The notes beneath the pieces were generated by a model. That model saw only the letters and a list, made by a program, of their open reading frames with translations, had not been told where the DNA came from and did not search any database. The position numbers and the translations under genes were made by a program. This document shows positions 36,242 through 47,134 of a DNA stretch of 64,000 bases, piece by piece. Where the stretch lies: contig CM057135.1 in NCBI GenBank assembly GCA_029964075.1, positions 23,586,863-23,650,862 of the forward strand, in the 5' to 3' direction. The stretch comes from Patiria pectinifera (Eukaryota > Echinodermata > Asteroidea > Valvatida > Asterinidae). Position 1 is the stretch's first letter, and the number at the start of each line of letters is the position of its first letter.

Positions 36242-37285
36242 AAAAGGCTAAAATCATCCTTGAGGGTCAGGAGACCATGGTCCCCGTGAAGCACCAAGCT
36301 GAAGCATTCCTTGCCCGCACCCCGGTCTACGCCACCGCCAACCACCCCTTGTGGCGGTTCGCCGTGAGTGAGAAGGAAGCCATACGCAACCGTTGCTACA
36401 TCTACGAGAATCTGCGGGCCTTCCCCCTCCTCGCCAAGTACAACCAGAGATGTCACCCGTTGGTTTGGCGCTCTCTCAGGGAGCTTATAACCAATGAAGC
36501 CGCCAGTGAGCGATCATCTTCCCGTGGGTCACCATCAGTAGAGGAAGTATGCTTCGCCGTTTCTCCTCTGGAGTTAGCTCGCCTGCAGAGCCCGCCATCT
36601 CCTCGGTCCCCGTCCCCCTCGCCCGTCAGCGAGTCGACACGGTCAGACGTAGTTCCCGGAACCCCTACAAGCCGCAATCCTGGCCGGGTTGCCCCCCTAA
36701 CCCTGCCACGGGCGAGGTTCGACCTGACCCGCCAGCGGTGGAGCTCCAGCGAATCAAGTGTGGATTCGTCCCCGATGTCACCACCGGACATTAAGCCCGT
36801 TATCCCCCTGACCATTCTGCCCTGCAACTACACCCCAATTTCGGTGATTGATCTTTGTAATTCTTCCGAAGATGAGGCTTCTTCCCCTGTGGCCAGCCCG
36901 TCCGCAGACCCGTCACCCCCCTGCTGTTCTCCGCTGATGAACAGTCTTCGGTCTACAGTCATCTCACCACCGCTTCATAGCTGGCTGAGGAAGCCTCGCT
37001 TGAGCGCCGATGTGCGGCGGAGGAAGCTGCTGATTTGGCCTCTGGTAGCTTCAACCACCGGGCTTCTACCCTCGCCACTCTGCGCCAGAACGAAGAAGAA
37101 CAACTGGGGAAGCACTCTGGTACCTATGACCTCCTCACCCAAGCCTGCCGTGCCCTGAACGAATCAGACGGCGACTCTCTGCCCTCCCTGCACGATGAGT
37201 ACCGATACAAGATTGAACTCTAGTATCACCCACACAACCTGACGTAGGAGACACAACCTGGGGTTTAATTTTTTTTTTAAAGGGA

Positions 37286-37350
37286 AATAAAGTCTGTAAC
37301 CATTTATACTAGGGCAGTAACTATTTGTAGATATGTAAATTGTAAATAAA
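37286..37350 (+). terminator. Poly(A) signals after the NS1-like gene
   Basis: AATAAA occurs at 37,286-37,291 and 37,345-37,350, 63 and 122 bases after the NS1-like stop and before the VP frames. This suggests separate NS and VP transcripts with a VP promoter in about 37,350-37,550; no strong TATA box was found there. Confidence 0.55.
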
Positions 37351-37553
37351 GTTGTGTTTTGTATTATGCAAAAAGGCAATGAAGAGTCAATGACGCTGAG
37401 CCTTTACTGCATTTTACAACATGTTCTCTGACTGGAAAGACGTGTTAATTTTAGTTTCTCTATGAAACTTGCCGATTTATATGTTGTGTGTCTCAGGTGC
37501 TTGATAAACTTCGTACTTCTGGTGGCGAAGGATCTCCGCCAACTGAAATCTAA

Positions 37554-37823
37554 ATGGCTACCGAAGAAACGCCGTGCTCGATCTGCTGGGAAATCTGGTG
37601 GGCCTCCTTCTGGACCGTAGTCCTGGTTGTTTCATTTGTCCTTTTTATCATATGCCGCCGGTGTGAGCCGACCATACAGGATGCCACCCGCGAGATATCC
37701 CTCGAACTACGACGACTCGCTGAAAGATCGCCTGATACGGTTGAACTTCGAACCGCAGAACCAAGCGGATGCCGTCCAGTTAGACCTCGCCGAGGCCTTG
37801 CTCAATTCCCCGGTACCGATTAA
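37554..37823 (+). CDS. Small predicted membrane protein overlapping the VP start
   Basis: An intact 89-codon frame begins at ATG 37,554, just upstream of the first VP frame, and overlaps it in another phase. Residues about 13-34 (WASFWTVVLVVSFVLFIICR) form one clear hydrophobic segment followed by basic and cysteine residues. The remainder is charged and may partly be a shadow of the VP frame. Its place at the head of the VP transcript would suit a viral accessory protein. I recognise no family. It could be chance, as hydrophobic runs arise easily in overlapping frames. Confidence 0.4.
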   Translation: MATEETPCSICWEIWWASFWTVVLVVSFVLFIICRRCEPTIQDATREISLELRRLAERSPDTVELRTAEPSGCRPVRPRRGLAQFPGTD

Positions 37824-37858
37824 GGTCAACTATAAGGAAGATTGTTCTTACACTCAAC

Positions 37859-39046
37859 TTGTGCAATAATGACAAGATCGGCATCGTGATGCCGAGCGAG
37901 CCATTGGATTTCCTTGGCACGTATGAACGCTTTGAAGATGATCCGGTGGGTGCGGACCACGTTGGTCCGGTGTTTCGGTCGGCGACGGAATGTTCCAAAC
38001 CATTTATTCCCTTTGCCGCCCAGCTTTGGGGATATAACTATTGCGGGCCAGGAACTCACGACTACAACCGGAAACCTATCAACCATCTCGACCGACTCTG
38101 CCAGATACACGATCATATGTATGCGGACGAGTCCGTCTCTACAGACCAGGCGGATAAAGTCTTTCTATGGAACTTGTATTCAACCCCAGGGATCTCCGCC
38201 CAAGCCATTAAAACTATCTTTCAGTCCAAAATCTGGTACGATAGCGTCTTCCCCGGTCTGAGTGACCGCGTTTTCCGTCCCAATGCCGGTGGTAATTACC
38301 ATTTTGAATCTACTGCCGCCGTATTAAATTCTGCTTCTAATGCCACTCAAGATGCATGGAATACCCCCATCAGTGATTACTATCAAGATTCGGGCACGAC
38401 CAACCCTACCATACAAGACGGACAGGTGGTGAAGTTGATGAATGTGTTACTAAAGAACCCTCAATCGTCAGGCAGAAACGTTGCCTTGGATACTCGATGG
38501 TCTCAAGTGGATAGTTCTCATCACGTCCCTGACAGACCGCACATTGTTGGTGATACGGCATACATTTATCCTCCCAATTCCAACCCCCGGGCTTCCCATA
38601 TTCCCGCCGAAGACAATTATGAGAATTACCCTGAAGAATATTGGTGGTACTCTCCCGTAGGACGGAAGTTATTCCAGATTGATTTTCATTACCGCCGTGA
38701 TCTTGGAGGTAGTTTTGGAGGTGAATACCTGAATGGAGTGGCTTATGCCTGGGTGGAACCCCATAAGGTTTTTCTTCGTCACGGTTTACCCCCGGTGACT
38801 GCCCGTGCTCACGGTCATCAGGTGGATTATGCGTCTCTACTTCCGTTTCGGGAGTTGGACAATGCTGAATTTTCGGAAGCTTGGGGGGGGGGGGGTTTTA
38901 ACCTAAACACCCCGAGCCCACTGGGGAAGGGGGTATTCCCATTGATGAGCAAAATCGCGAAAAGGCGGGATTTGGGCCGGGGCATTATGTTGACCAAGAC
39001 GGCGGTGCTGTGGTGTTGTGGCATTATCTCCTTCGTACAGTGGTAA
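37859..39046 (+). pseudogene. VP segment with phospholipase A2 domain
   Basis: This frame holds the calcium loop YCGPGT (38,039-38,056) and the catalytic helix LDRLCQIHDHMY with the His-Asp pair (about 38,108-38,113), the pattern of the parvoviral VP1-unique PLA2. Residues about 200-340 are rich in Trp, Tyr and Gly and match no family I can name. The frame ends shortly after a run of 13 G. The sequence after about 38,970 reads more protein-like in other frames, so its last 30-50 residues are probably out of frame. Confidence 0.85.
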
Positions 39047-39237
39047 CAAGAATTTGAATTATGCTCGCGTGGGTCTTTTGAATGACTACCAGTGCTCTAT
39101 GCTACGTCCGTACTATGAGTCGACCAATAACCTGTGGCAACCCGGTGGTGAACACGATCTTATTTTCCATTTCTCTCGTGAAAGTGTTCCTTCTGGGTAC
39201 GAATACGCTTTAATATTGGTCAGATGATCGTGGTCTT

Positions 39238-39801
39238 ATGACTTGGCGTATAAAACCTGTTGTACGTGCATTCCTAGACCGTCCGCAAACCTTGATTGAT
39301 CTGAGTTATGTGTGGTCGCGAGCTGGAGCCCGTCATCCTGCTTGGAGTCGACTTTCCGAAGATGAAGCACCGCCGGAGGAACCTGAACCCGTCGAGCCGC
39401 CCGTTATACCTGCCCCGGACGAGCCCATGGAGCCAGTACAGCCCGAGCCAGCACCCGAGCCGGACCCCGCACCACAGCAACCGTTACCTCCCGTTCCCGA
39501 TATACTCCCAGGAGAATTGGACTGTTTGGATAACCCGGATGCGCCTGGTTGTCTACTTACCCCGCCTGATACTCCCGCCGCAAAACGACCCAAGTTTCCC
39601 CCGTCTGGAGCGCATGAAGTCCCGGGCCCCATGAGCACTGAAACGACCAATGCTGACCGTGGGACCGGAGTTGGTGATAATCCCATCCATCACGACAAAA
39701 GTGATACCGTAGAAGGCGTCTCTGGACGGCACAGCTACTCCAAGACATTCACGCATTATATTGCCGTATTGCAAAACGAAGGCATCAAGGCAGAGGGATA
39801 A
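39238..39801 (+). pseudogene. VP linker segment, proline- and acid-rich, with basic motif
   Basis: From about residue 40 it is a low-complexity run of P, E and D, then LTPPDTPAAKRPKFPP, a probable nuclear localisation motif, and a glycine/threonine-rich stretch as often precedes the parvovirus capsid core. The stop TAA at 39,799-39,801 is in the same frame as the core that follows, so it looks like a secondary nonsense change. Confidence 0.7.
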
Positions 39802-39822
39802 AAATGGATTCTCAACCATGGC

Positions 39823-41117
39823 ATGACGAGTATTCCGTACCATTACATCAGGGCCTCTATGACTCCCCACGATTTTGGTCTACTCAACATGATGCACGGT
39901 GCCTGGCGTATCCACAAACAGGGATTCAGACTAGGCGATTTCGTTCCGTTGATAGACAAGAGCGCTACCGTGGGCGGAGCAGTCACTTCAAAGACGAATT
40001 TCCTAACCCATCTGAACCATTACGAAGTGTTCAAAGACCGGGAGGATTACTTCGGCGCCAACCATCGTACCGTACCAGCAGACGAAGATCAGCCAAACCT
40101 GAACTTCCAAGCGAGCGAATTATTGACCCGCGGGGGGATGAGTCTCCCGATCGTAAAAAATGTTACGAGCTATGTTACGAGCTATGTCAAGAATTACATG
40201 CACGAGCATACCACCTCCCCGTTGAATTCGACTACTCTGACAGCGATGGAGAGATGGGCGGTGGTGAATCTGAGGCGTGGGAGCCAGAGGTATTGGAACC
40301 AATCCATAAAAGAGCCCCTCTTGCATACGTGGACCAACACCAACCCTGGGTATTGGCCGACTCAGCTTACGAAGAGTTTTCTGGACCGAGAGAGAGCCCT
40401 TAAAAGCGTTGGGATTCCGGAGGTGTCAGACAGAACATTTGAACATCTTGACCCGTACGGAGATCAATCAAAGTACCTGCCAAACTACAAATTGCATACA
40501 AGATGGATCCCGGGGCGAGCTCATGCTCCGATGCTGTACGTGAAACCGGACTCTTCGGCGGGAGAGGCAATAAATCTGCAAATTTATGGTGGAAAGAACA
40601 TGGCGAGCCTGACCGGACCAGAGATGAAGGGTTCGCCCGAAGTTTTGATCAAGCTCCCGGTATACCTAGACGCAAAAACACCATTCCGCTGGTGTGCAAG
40701 GTGCAAGTAACGTACTTTTGCGAGATAGATACCGTGCCGCACGGGACGAACATGGGGAACTGGATGGCACCGCACTTCGGCTTCGTCAGGACCGCAGACC
40801 CGAGCAGTTGCACTGCAGCAAGACCGATGACGGGTACGGTAGCGACGGGACCGGAGCAGTTAGCCGGCACCAACGGGTACAGGACCGGGGAGCTGGGAAG
40901 CTTCAGTGTGGGGCAAGCGTCGTTCCCCCCGGATATCCCTCCGAACTTCATGTGGTAGAAGACGACGTGGTACCAGACGGAGGTGCAGGGGAATGTGACT
41001 ATCTTTCCCGGATGCTGGACAGTCTATTATTGGACATTTGACGTATCTAAAGTGTTACGTCTATTGGAAAAACATGACGGGCAAGAACAAGTGTTAAACT
41101 CGTTGGGATATGTTTGA
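39823..41117 (+). pseudogene. VP capsid core (jelly-roll) and C terminus
   Basis: It opens with SIPYHYIRASMTPHDF, like the start of the parvovirus capsid core, and continues for about 285 residues. The frame breaks at 40,674-40,678. The other frame continues with VTYFCEIDTVPHG and, beyond a TAG at 40,956-40,958, TTWYQTEVQGNVTIF to TGA at 41,117. Both sides of each break look coding, so breakage postdates function, or the frameshift at the A-run is a sequence error. Confidence 0.8.
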
Positions 41118-41451
41118 ATTAATACAACGCATACGCGGTTTCTATCTTATCTGTGAAGTAACTGCGTAGGTTTGCCAACTCATCCCTCTATTAAACGTGT
41201 ACAAGCGATACGACATACGCGCCTTGTTATTGTTGCGCGTAGGTCATGCGCGATTAGTTCATCATTTTGGCCGCGTAGCGCGTAGGTTTTACATAGCGGA
41301 GTATTCAAATGCATGTGTTTGTACTTAAACTTTTTGGTTCAGTGTTACTGTAGTTAGGGCATGTTGTAGACCGATTGTTGAGTAAAAAGATTTTAGTCTG
41401 GTTCCTCAACGTGTGTCTGTGTGAAGTCATGCCTTTGTGTGAGGGTCCTCT
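41118..41451. promoter_or_regulatory. Viral 3' non-coding region with repeated GCGTAGG
   Basis: GCGTAGG occurs at 41,164, 41,237 and 41,280, and again inside the terminal arms (41,465). The copy at 41,164 continues as TTTGCCAACTC, matching intron 2 of the NS1-like gene. Recurrence near a viral end suggests a protein-binding element, for example for NS1; that is inference. Confidence 0.4.
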
Positions 41452-41863
41452 TCAGACACGTCCCGCGTAGGCGCGGTGGACCCCCCGCGTAGCACGAGAC
41501 ACGTTGATTTATTTTTTAAAATTTTGATTGTATACATTGTATACATTTTGGAATCCCCGTTGTAGGGTATGTAGGATTTGCCAGCGCAGCGGTTAGGGCC
41601 TGTAGGTATGTAGGATTTTAGGGCCTGTATGGTTTCGTTGTAGGTTTTCGCGTTTTTTTGTATACTTTGTATCAGTTTGCAAGTTTGCACGTTATACGTG
41701 CATTATATAGGATTTGTATGTAGGTGTTTTTTTTGCTGCAGTGTTACTGCACGAACAACAACTTCCAAAATGTATACAATGTATACAATCAAAATTTTTA
41801 AAAATAAATCAATGTGTCTCGTGCTACGCGTGGGTCCACCGCGCCTACGCGGGACGTGTCTGA
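41452..41863. repeat. Probable parvoviral terminal inverted repeat
   Basis: Arms 41,452-41,553 and 41,763-41,863 are about 101-102 bases and inverse with about four differences, enclosing 209 bases. The outer part of each arm is GC-rich (CACGTCCCGCGTAGGCGCGG) and the inner part AT-rich with TTGTATACATTGTATAC. It sits about 335 bases past the VP stop, as a telomere should. The loop is large for a single hairpin and has its own small palindrome GCACGTTATACGTGC, so a joined pair of termini is also possible. Confidence 0.7.
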
Positions 41864-41939
41864 ATGATGATGATGAGTGCCTTATGGTACGAAACAGTCT
41901 GTATTTTGTTTTCAAATTGGCTGGTATTTATATTTGATG

Positions 41940-42665
41940 ACGTGATAATTACGTCACAAAGCTATGCGAATTTAACAACTGGGTTCACGTTCACATCACA
42001 GTTCAGGTTCATTCCATTAACCGTTTAAATTAAAGTACGCGGACTTTGCATTCATAGTCTCCTTCAGGTCATATTTTACCTATCGGCTTTTCAGTGTAAG
42101 GGGTCGTTGTTATTTCTTTTGTGCGGTGTTTCTTTGAATCATAACAGCCTTTTGTGTGAATGTTGAAAACATGTCAGTACCAAATGTATGTCCTTAAAAC
42201 CACGAGTGCAAAAGACGGATGGTGTTGTTCATGCAAGGCAACAAAGACTTCTTTATCTTCATTCAAATCAGTGAGAAAGAAGTATGCCCTATAACCCTGG
42301 AATCATAGCTTTCCGGGTTACAGCTTTTAAACCCGGCACCTGCTTATTTCTCAATTCTGTTCTTTCCTGGTATGAACCTGGCATTAGGCCAGCACTTGCA
42401 TGAGCCACGACTTGTACTACGATTTCGAACACGAACTTTTCTGATTGTGCATTCGCAGATCACCTTTTTTGTCTGCACAATATGGGCGTATTCGAAACCC
42501 GTTCTCATGATTTGATATCAAGAATAAAAAAATAAAACCGTACTTGGCAAGATGTAGTTCACTTACATTATTGCACCATGGTGCTTACTATGTAATGTTT
42601 CTGCTGTAGCGGCAGCTATGAGTTGACATACCAGTAAAGACATACTATGGACACTTAATATGATA
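41940..42665 (+). repeat. Diverged partial copy of the 10,599 repeat
   Basis: The part at about 42,060-42,665 matches 10,928-11,725 (for example TTTACCTATCGGCTTTTCAG) with many substitutions and deletions. The preceding segment matches 3,886-3,965. Confidence 0.75.
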
Positions 42666-42854
42666 AGATCCTATCATCTTCTGGGAATTCCACTGGTTGG
42701 TATAGCTTTACAATTAACACAGAGCCTGATTAGCTGATTTTTGTATTTTTTAAAAATTTTTTTTGAAATATTGTGTTCCATACAGGGCCGGCGGTATGGT
42801 GCCCAAAATGAAAACTACAGAAAAACAAGACGCCCTTGCAAACTCCAAAGTGCC

Positions 42855-43875
42855 TGTGGAGTGCAGCTGCGCGAAACTTCAAGATGACAGCCGCTTTTTC
42901 CGAATATAATTGAAATGCCGGAACGGCTACGATGAAATGTCTAGGACAAGCCAACTATTATGATAACACACAATTCCCTTTTTACATCATTACTGCTGCT
43001 GCACTCAATGAGTGCTCTCGTTTTTATGTACCAACAACAAATAATGTACATTAAGGTAGAAACCTAGGTCCGCCATGTTTGTTTATGACGTTGTTCTTCT
43101 ACTTCCAAAGTGGGGAGTAAAAATCCTGTTCGCGAACACCGTACAAGTGTTGCATTGGTTCTCGTAATTCAAAGCCTCACTCTCGTGTTCATTCAACATG
43201 AGATCGGGGTTTCGAATACGCTCCAACGACTGATACGCAGAGCATGCCAACGGTATTCCCGTCGAAAGGCTACGGAAGGGGAATTTGATAATAACACTTT
43301 TCAATATTCGCACTGCATCTTGGGTGTGGATGACAAACAAACCAGGCAACTTATGTACAAACCTATGTGGCTGTGAACCAGTTAACATTTTTTTATTCCT
43401 TGTTGCATATCAATATGTTCATAACATTACTTGAAGTCACAAAACGTAGGAAAAGTGATCATCCTTCCACATTTTGTGATTCGAAATGTACTTATGAAAT
43501 TGAATAAAACTGCTGCAGGTTGCTTGCTGACTCGATTGACCTAAAATAATTATACAAATCTCCATTCTATATATGTCAAAGGCAAAATATTTTTTTAATA
43601 AATATTTTTTAAAGCTTAGTTAGTTTAAAGAGAGTTTGAGAAATCCCTTTGTATATACCAGTTTCATGACTAATGGTCACATGGACTACATGTCCCTGTC
43701 AATAAATTATGGGCCAATAAGAATCAGAATTTCTGCCTCGCGCCTCCATCACTACCCAATCACATTCGTTACTCTTGGCCTAATGCATGGTACCAGGCTT
43801 GAAAGAAAGTCTACGATTGTTTCTTCTCCTATTTCTAAAATTTACATACTGAATTTTATTTCCGTATTACAATGA
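42855..43875 (+). repeat. Dispersed repeat, copy B (partner at 28,990)
   Basis: About 1 kb similar to 28,990-30,112, with a shortened central hairpin near 43,435-43,490. No gene is supported. Confidence 0.75.
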
Positions 43876-45157
43876 ATTGCATTCTTTGCAGGTAAATTGA
43901 TGAAAACTTATTTAGGGGTTGGGGCCGTCACCCCCTCCAAGCATATTTTCGTTTATATCATCGTAACTCATTCTATTATCCCTGCCAAGTTTTCCTGGCA
44001 TGTTTGCCGATGCCTTTTGGCTATTTTGTACCCATTTCTAAAGAAAAAAGGACACCGTTCTCATCAAATGTTTATTTCCGAAAAAAAGTAGGCTATTGAC
44101 CAGGTTGGCAGTACATGTACATTCGGTTACACATGCTGGGGTCTGAGCTCATAGAAAAGGAATATAAACACTTTAAAACTTACAAGAACAGTTTTTTTGC
44201 ACCTTTTCCCCTGTTCAGTTATGCTATACAATACATTTGGTCACAAGATAAAACATTCATACGTTATAACACTTGTTATTTTACCCTTTTGTGGGCGAGG
44301 CCTAAATGTGTAAATCAGGGTGTGATTAAGAGCACTCTGATTCAAATGAGGCAAATTTGTAAATCTGCTGACAAATGACAGTGGTACCGGTATGTATATA
44401 AAGAAACACATGCCTTGGGGGACACACAAGCATGTAGAGATGGATGAAGAAACATATGAGAGAAAAAGTAAGGAGGGGGAAATACATGGGAGAGGGTATT
44501 AGGGTTTGGGTGAGCATGGAGGGGAGGGGATTGGGAAGGAGGGGGCACAGGAGGAAAGAAATACCAAACTTTTAAGTCTCATATGATTCCACCTCTTGCC
44601 ACTCTCTTTGTCCCCTAGCCTGATATCTCTCTCAACCCCCGCCCCTTTTAATTAATCCTCGCTCAAACAAATCTCTTTTGTTCGTAGCCGGTCATTTCTT
44701 CTCCATTTGATGTTCACCTGTGGATCTCTCCTCATCTCCATTAATCCCTCTTTTGTGTGCTGGCCCCATACATTTTTCTTGTAAATGCCATTTTGAGTTT
44801 TGATAATATCGTATTTATAAACGCTGTGTACTCACACGTATGTAATACACCTGCCACTAATGCGTCCCGTCTTCCTTTCTATATTCTTTAGTTCCGATAG
44901 AAATATTTAACTAAATACATGTAGCGTTTTCCTAGTCGGGTCAAATTTCTATAAACCGACTTGTTGGGTACCATTGCCCCTATTTTCTCCCTTCGTTTCC
45001 GGGCGCGTTCAAACGCAACTTCTTGTTCCGTAGTGATGGGGACAAACACTTGTTGCTAGGATGTATTTGTAGGGACAGAAAACTGTGGGGACAGCAGGAA
45101 GTCGACATATCTCATTCCAAAAATTTGCATAAAAATATTTAAAAAGAAACTTCCCCA
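43876..45157. other. Non-coding stretch
   Basis: A purine-rich tract lies at about 44,430-44,560. I see no exon, RNA gene or known element. Confidence 0.4.
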
Positions 45158-45544
45158 TAAGGCCAAAAAAAAAAAAATATTCGGTCTCTGGTCAGACCAA
45201 AGTTCCGGAATTGACGCGGCCACGCGGCTTTTTTTTTTCTTTCTTTCTTTTTTTTCTTTTTCTTCAAGCTTGGATTGTACAGACAAGGTGGGTACTATTT
45301 TGCTTTTTTGGTGTCCTCATGTACATTGGTGTCCTCCATAATTTGCCTTGGTGCTTTCGATCATTTGCCTTGGTGCAATTTCACATTCCTTGGTGCTCTT
45401 TGGTAAAAAAAAATTGAGGAGGTGCGGAAATAGAGGGCGCTGTTGGAGCTACCGCGGAACATTTTGGGAATAAAAAAGATCGACGCGCATGCTTAAAATC
45501 GACGAGCGCGCTGACCAGAGACCGACTTATTTTGTTTTGGCCTA
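45158..45544. mobile_element. MITE with GGTCTCTGGTCAG-type inverted ends
   Basis: The left end, TAAGGCCAAAA followed by CGGTCTCTGGTCAG, and the right end, CTGACCAGAGACCG followed by TTTTGGCCTA, are inverse over about 35 bases. A TA at each border may be a target duplication. A related element lies at 60,799-61,160. Confidence 0.65.
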
Positions 45545-47134
45545 ACGCAGTGACGTCCCGCCCAAAGTGTGTATTTACGTCGAAATTGTCCCTCTTTTGT
45601 TATTACTTTTACTTTTTAGGAAGACATCCTATGTGTTTTGTATTTGTTGAACCCAATATTGTTCAAAGTCCCCTACTGAATGCAGAAACAAACAAGTTTG
45701 TCTAGTAGGAATCTTATATACAGTACCAGCAGGCAGGGACGGCGGAACGCTTTTCAAATTAGGGGGGGGGGGGGGCAACACCAAATAGGGACAACTGCTC
45801 AGAAAATGGGACACCTTCAGTCGGTGTGAAAGTATTAAGAGCTCTTCGGTCTCCGCAATGGCCGATCTGAAACTCATTTTTTTGCAGAAAAATGTGGTCC
45901 CCAATAAGGTGGGTCCACAAATTTACGGCGTGTTTGGGTTCAGGGCCCGCTTAAGGGCCCGGAATAAAATGGATTCTAGATGCTCTGTTGTGAGATCTGA
46001 GGCAATTTCTGACCACATGTAACCAATTTGTTTTAGGAAAAGATGGTGGTGTATGAAGTGGCTGCCTTTTTTGTGACATCACTAACAAATGCCCCCTCCC
46101 TATTTAAAATCTTGAAATGAAAACACATTTGTCTTTGGCTTCAGTGCCCCATTAAAAATGTGCCCCCCCCCCCCCACCCACCGGAATTAGGTTAAACCTC
46201 ACGACACTGACTGTTTATACCTATGAACAAAAAAATACTTTCTTTTAACGTCTTACTTCCCACCGGTGTCTTTCGTCGAGGAAAGTATCATTAACTTATT
46301 GATAGGAAAATTGTTTAGGTTCTTGGGAATTTAAATTAAATGTTTGACAAAATGTATTTCATTCTTCCCGAGGGATATTTTTTTAGCCTTAACGCTTGTA
46401 GTTCCATACGTGATGACATCAGCATAACGTCAAAGTAATATTGAGGCCAATGTCTCATTCAAAAGTGAATAACTTTTATATTGCTAGGAAAAGAACTTTA
46501 TAATTATGTGATGATCACAGTGTGATGTTAGTGTGCTAAGGCTGATCATAAGCTAATGTCCATTATAAAACATTGATTTAATATTGGCAATAAGAGCTTT
46601 TATAGTGATTTTTTTTATCAAATTATTTCTCGTAATATATCAGACATGAGACAAGAGTTTTGCTAAATTTTCGATATTCCAATTTAAGCCGTGAGAGTCT
46701 TTTTATCTTAAATATGATCTCAATATGATTTAAAGCAAATCTTGAATTTGTTAGTGTCATTTAAGAAAGCAACAAGTTTTATGCAACCTGTCAATAAAGA
46801 CATTTTTGTGAATTTCTGATTGCTTAACGTGAAGTGAATAACTTTTCATCGGGATAAATAGTGGGAAACAAGGCACAGGTGTGATTTCCTACGAAGCTGG
46901 GGGGAGTAATTTAAAACAAGTTGAAAATAACAAAAACACAAATCAACTTCGACCCAGATCAAATCAAAACCTTTACAGTTTATCTCTTGTTCCTCTGCCA
47001 GTTTATTGTTCATACAAGAACGGGTGGGGAAAACCTCAAATGCACCGACGAACATAAGAGAATCCACGACAGTGCTTCAACAACGGGATATCCATACAGA
47101 ACGAGATTTTTGCATGTCATCATCACCACATCGT
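45545..47134. other. Non-coding stretch with a fragment of the G-rich element
   Basis: The segment at about 45,927-46,040 repeats the CCCGCTTAAGGGCC / GGATTCTAGATGCTCTG unit of 8,802-9,739. G and C runs flank it (about 45,763 and 46,165). Otherwise nothing recognised. Confidence 0.45.

Larger units (their letters stand above)
35585..37223 (+). pseudogene. Parvovirus-like NS1 (SF3 helicase part), spliced and truncated
   Basis: The intact viral protein is a nickase-helicase that replicates the genome in the nucleus; only the helicase half and C-terminal tail remain. Segments: about 35,585-35,809, 35,910-36,112 and 36,242-37,223, with intron phases 2 and 1 that keep the frame. Motifs: Walker A-like DESNAGKT (35,944-35,967, D at the usual first Gly), Walker B VVLNEP (36,073-36,090), sensor 1 TPVYATANHPLW and RNRCYIYE. 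A long S/P-rich tail follows. A frame change near the six-C run at 36,916-36,921, then TAG at 36,978-36,980, interrupt the tail, which ends at 37,223. The HUH nickase domain is absent; the LINE 5' end sits where it should be. Confidence 0.85.
37681..41117 (+). pseudogene. Parvovirus-like capsid (VP) gene, very long, broken
   Basis: VP forms the capsid shell and its VP1-specific part carries the phospholipase used in endosomal escape. The likely start is ATG 37,681 (MPPARYPS). Protein-like sequence runs on with frame changes near 37,850, between the 13-G run (38,883-38,895) and about 39,040, near 39,210 and at an A5 run (40,674-40,678). In-frame stops are TAA 39,799 and TAG 40,956. It ends at TGA 41,115-41,117. 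Order: N-terminal segment, PLA2 (about 38,000-38,200), about 350 W/Y-rich residues of unknown kind, a proline/acidic linker with AAKRPKF (possible nuclear signal), then the capsid core. About 1,145 codons in all, longer than the roughly 500-850 I know for parvovirus VP1. Confidence 0.8.

Noticed and set aside
39333..39686. Minus-strand glycine/serine-rich frame opposite the VP linker
   Set aside because: It is the antisense shadow of the proline/acid-rich segment.
35585..41863. Intact or replicating virus
   Set aside because: The nickase half and left terminus are missing, several frames are broken, and it is embedded between host repeats.
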